Assembly: GCA_003993805.1 (NCBI GenBank)
Contig: RSEF01000020.1
Span: 7,677,522 to 7,741,521 of the forward strand
DNA: 64,000 nucleotides
Source: Himantopus leucocephalus
Taxonomy: Eukaryota > Chordata > Aves > Charadriiformes > Recurvirostridae
Direction: 5' to 3'
In this document: one piece after another, positions 62,738 through 64,000 of the stretch
How positions within the stretch are numbered: position 1 is the stretch's first letter
Layout: every line of letters begins with the position of its first letter
The notes under the pieces: model-generated
The model's database searches: none
The model's input: the letters and a program-made list of their open reading frames with translations, nothing else
Told to the model about the DNA's origin: nothing
Position numbers and translations under genes: made by a program

Positions 62738-64000
62738 GGAGATCTCTGGATTAAAGAATAAAGCACAGAATTGATTTCCTGAACGTGCATTAGTGAGGAT
62801 TATTCCAGGAGATTCATCCGTGTTTGGGGGATTAATATTTCCAGGGAAGGGCCTCTCCGATCTCAAGCAATACTTCTCTCAACATATACCGGAACATTTT
62901 TTTGCTTTCGCAGGCGAGGAGGAGCATCTGTACCGGCAAGAGACAGACAGCAGAGGTTCACAGCACCGGCTGTGGAGCTTCAGAGTCGTTTGTAGCACCA
63001 GCACTTCCCGTATAAATATATGAAGGGTGCTGTATGTGAATTCTGCCTTTTCTTTACTCTGCTAATGATAAAGAATAAAACCAGATACATGTCAGACAAA
63101 CACAGAAAACACTATCAGCCCCGGGGAAGTCGGGTACAAATCCCCGTGCAGCACCACTTGCCACCAACAGCCCCCTCTGAGAGAGGGGCACAGCGTTCCA
63201 ACGAAATAGGGGCCTGTCCAATTAATTAATTTGGCCTCCACGCCCTGCACAAACATCGCAGATCAAGGGCCTATTACGTTATAAGAGCAATCTGTGAGGC
63301 CTTTATAGCAATGCGCGGCTCTGAATTATGCTTCAGAGGTTAACAACTGCAGCAGAGCTAGAGCTCCCTCCCTCCTGGTGTGTCTTGCGCGTGGAGGAGA
63401 TGCTGTGTATAATTGAGCAGAAGAGGCAAAACCTTCTCCCAGGAGAAATGGAGGCGAGTCAGCCCCGAACCCTAATTGAGACCTCGGAGACCAGCCTTTA
63501 GATGTCAACCAGCCGGACAAAAAATGATTGCTCCTCAGTCATGCTTGGGCAGATCAGCTGGGCTCCCCTCGCACCCGGCTTTAGCAGGGCTCGGTCTGGT
63601 AATGGCCGTAAGGAAAAAGAAGAAAGGAATAAAAGAAAATCAGATTTTAGCAGGGGGGCAAAAGAAAGCATTCAGAAGGACTGCCTATCCATCCCTGGAA
63701 ATTTTCTTTGAGGTATTGACCGCTTCATCTGCGTGTACCCTTGCGCGGTCCAAGGTTTGCAAGCGATGCTGCTGTAAGGCAGAGCGAGTGTTAGATAGCG
63801 AGACGGGCACCAGCGCCCGCAGGTACAATAGTCCTGTTGTCAGCACATGTGGCAGCTGCTTCAGAGAAGGAAGAGGTCTTCGCTTTTATACTGCCCTCTG
63901 ATCCGAGGAAGGCATTGGGTGTTGGAGTGACACTTTTCTGAGAGCCTGAAATGTTTGGTTTCGAGGGCTGGTCTGATTTTTGCTTCCAGTCTCAGCCTAC

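Larger units (their letters stand above)
60431..64000. other. Intergenic region right of SLC17A9
   Basis: No recognised gene; I looked for the expected right-hand neighbour BHLHE23 and saw no bHLH frame. It holds a duplicated contig end at 61282-61350 and a TCC run at 62711-62737. Confidence 0.5.

Noticed and set aside
63120..63150. tRNA-like box (gtcgggtacaaatcccc)
   Set aside because: No matching acceptor stem or A box could be found; no tRNA gene seen anywhere in the window.

Overview
The window is from a bird genome, most likely the avian counterpart of human 20q13.33 (chicken chromosome 20). Three vertebrate genes lie in the conserved order DIDO1 (minus) - GID8 (plus) - SLC17A9 (plus). 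They have vertebrate-style introns, CpG-island promoters and CR1 LINE remnants of the kind common in birds. There is no bacterial, viral or CRISPR content.

Region 1-27 kb is the 5' half of DIDO1 on the minus strand. Four exons (9714 down to 3919) encode the known N-terminal part, including the PHD finger, and end at the fork between the short isoform (read-through stop at 3919) and the long isoform (donor at 3969/3968, next exon left of the window). Upstream of these, seven further exons (10025 to 21416) stay open and in phase across every junction. Together they add up to about 268 residues that I do not recognise and that are absent from the usual mammalian DIDO1 start. A CpG island at 26.15-27.4 kb with two good minus-strand donors looks like a DIDO1 promoter.

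Region 27.4-31.4 kb is intergenic, with a duplicated contig end, a 100-N gap and a CR1 fragment. Region 31.4-38.1 kb is GID8: CpG promoter with a CCAAT box and a TCTCGCGAGA element, one non-coding exon, and four coding exons giving a complete 228-residue subunit of the CTLH E3 ligase. Region 42.4-57.7 kb is SLC17A9 (vesicular nucleotide transporter): exon 1 plus the eight 3' coding exons. The exons for roughly the first half of the membrane domain are not found, and a 100-N gap flanked by a CR1 end lies in that interval. Region 57.7-64 kb is mostly intergenic. It holds a 9-bp minisatellite that forms an array of CAGCTG E-boxes and a possible small two-exon minus-strand gene.

Assembly quality matters here. 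Two 100-N gaps and several single Ns are present, and four of the single-N sites are flanked by near-identical direct duplications typical of unmerged contig ends. The genes do not form an operon. GID8 acts in ubiquitin ligation, DIDO1 in chromatin and transcription, and SLC17A9 in ATP loading of secretory vesicles.
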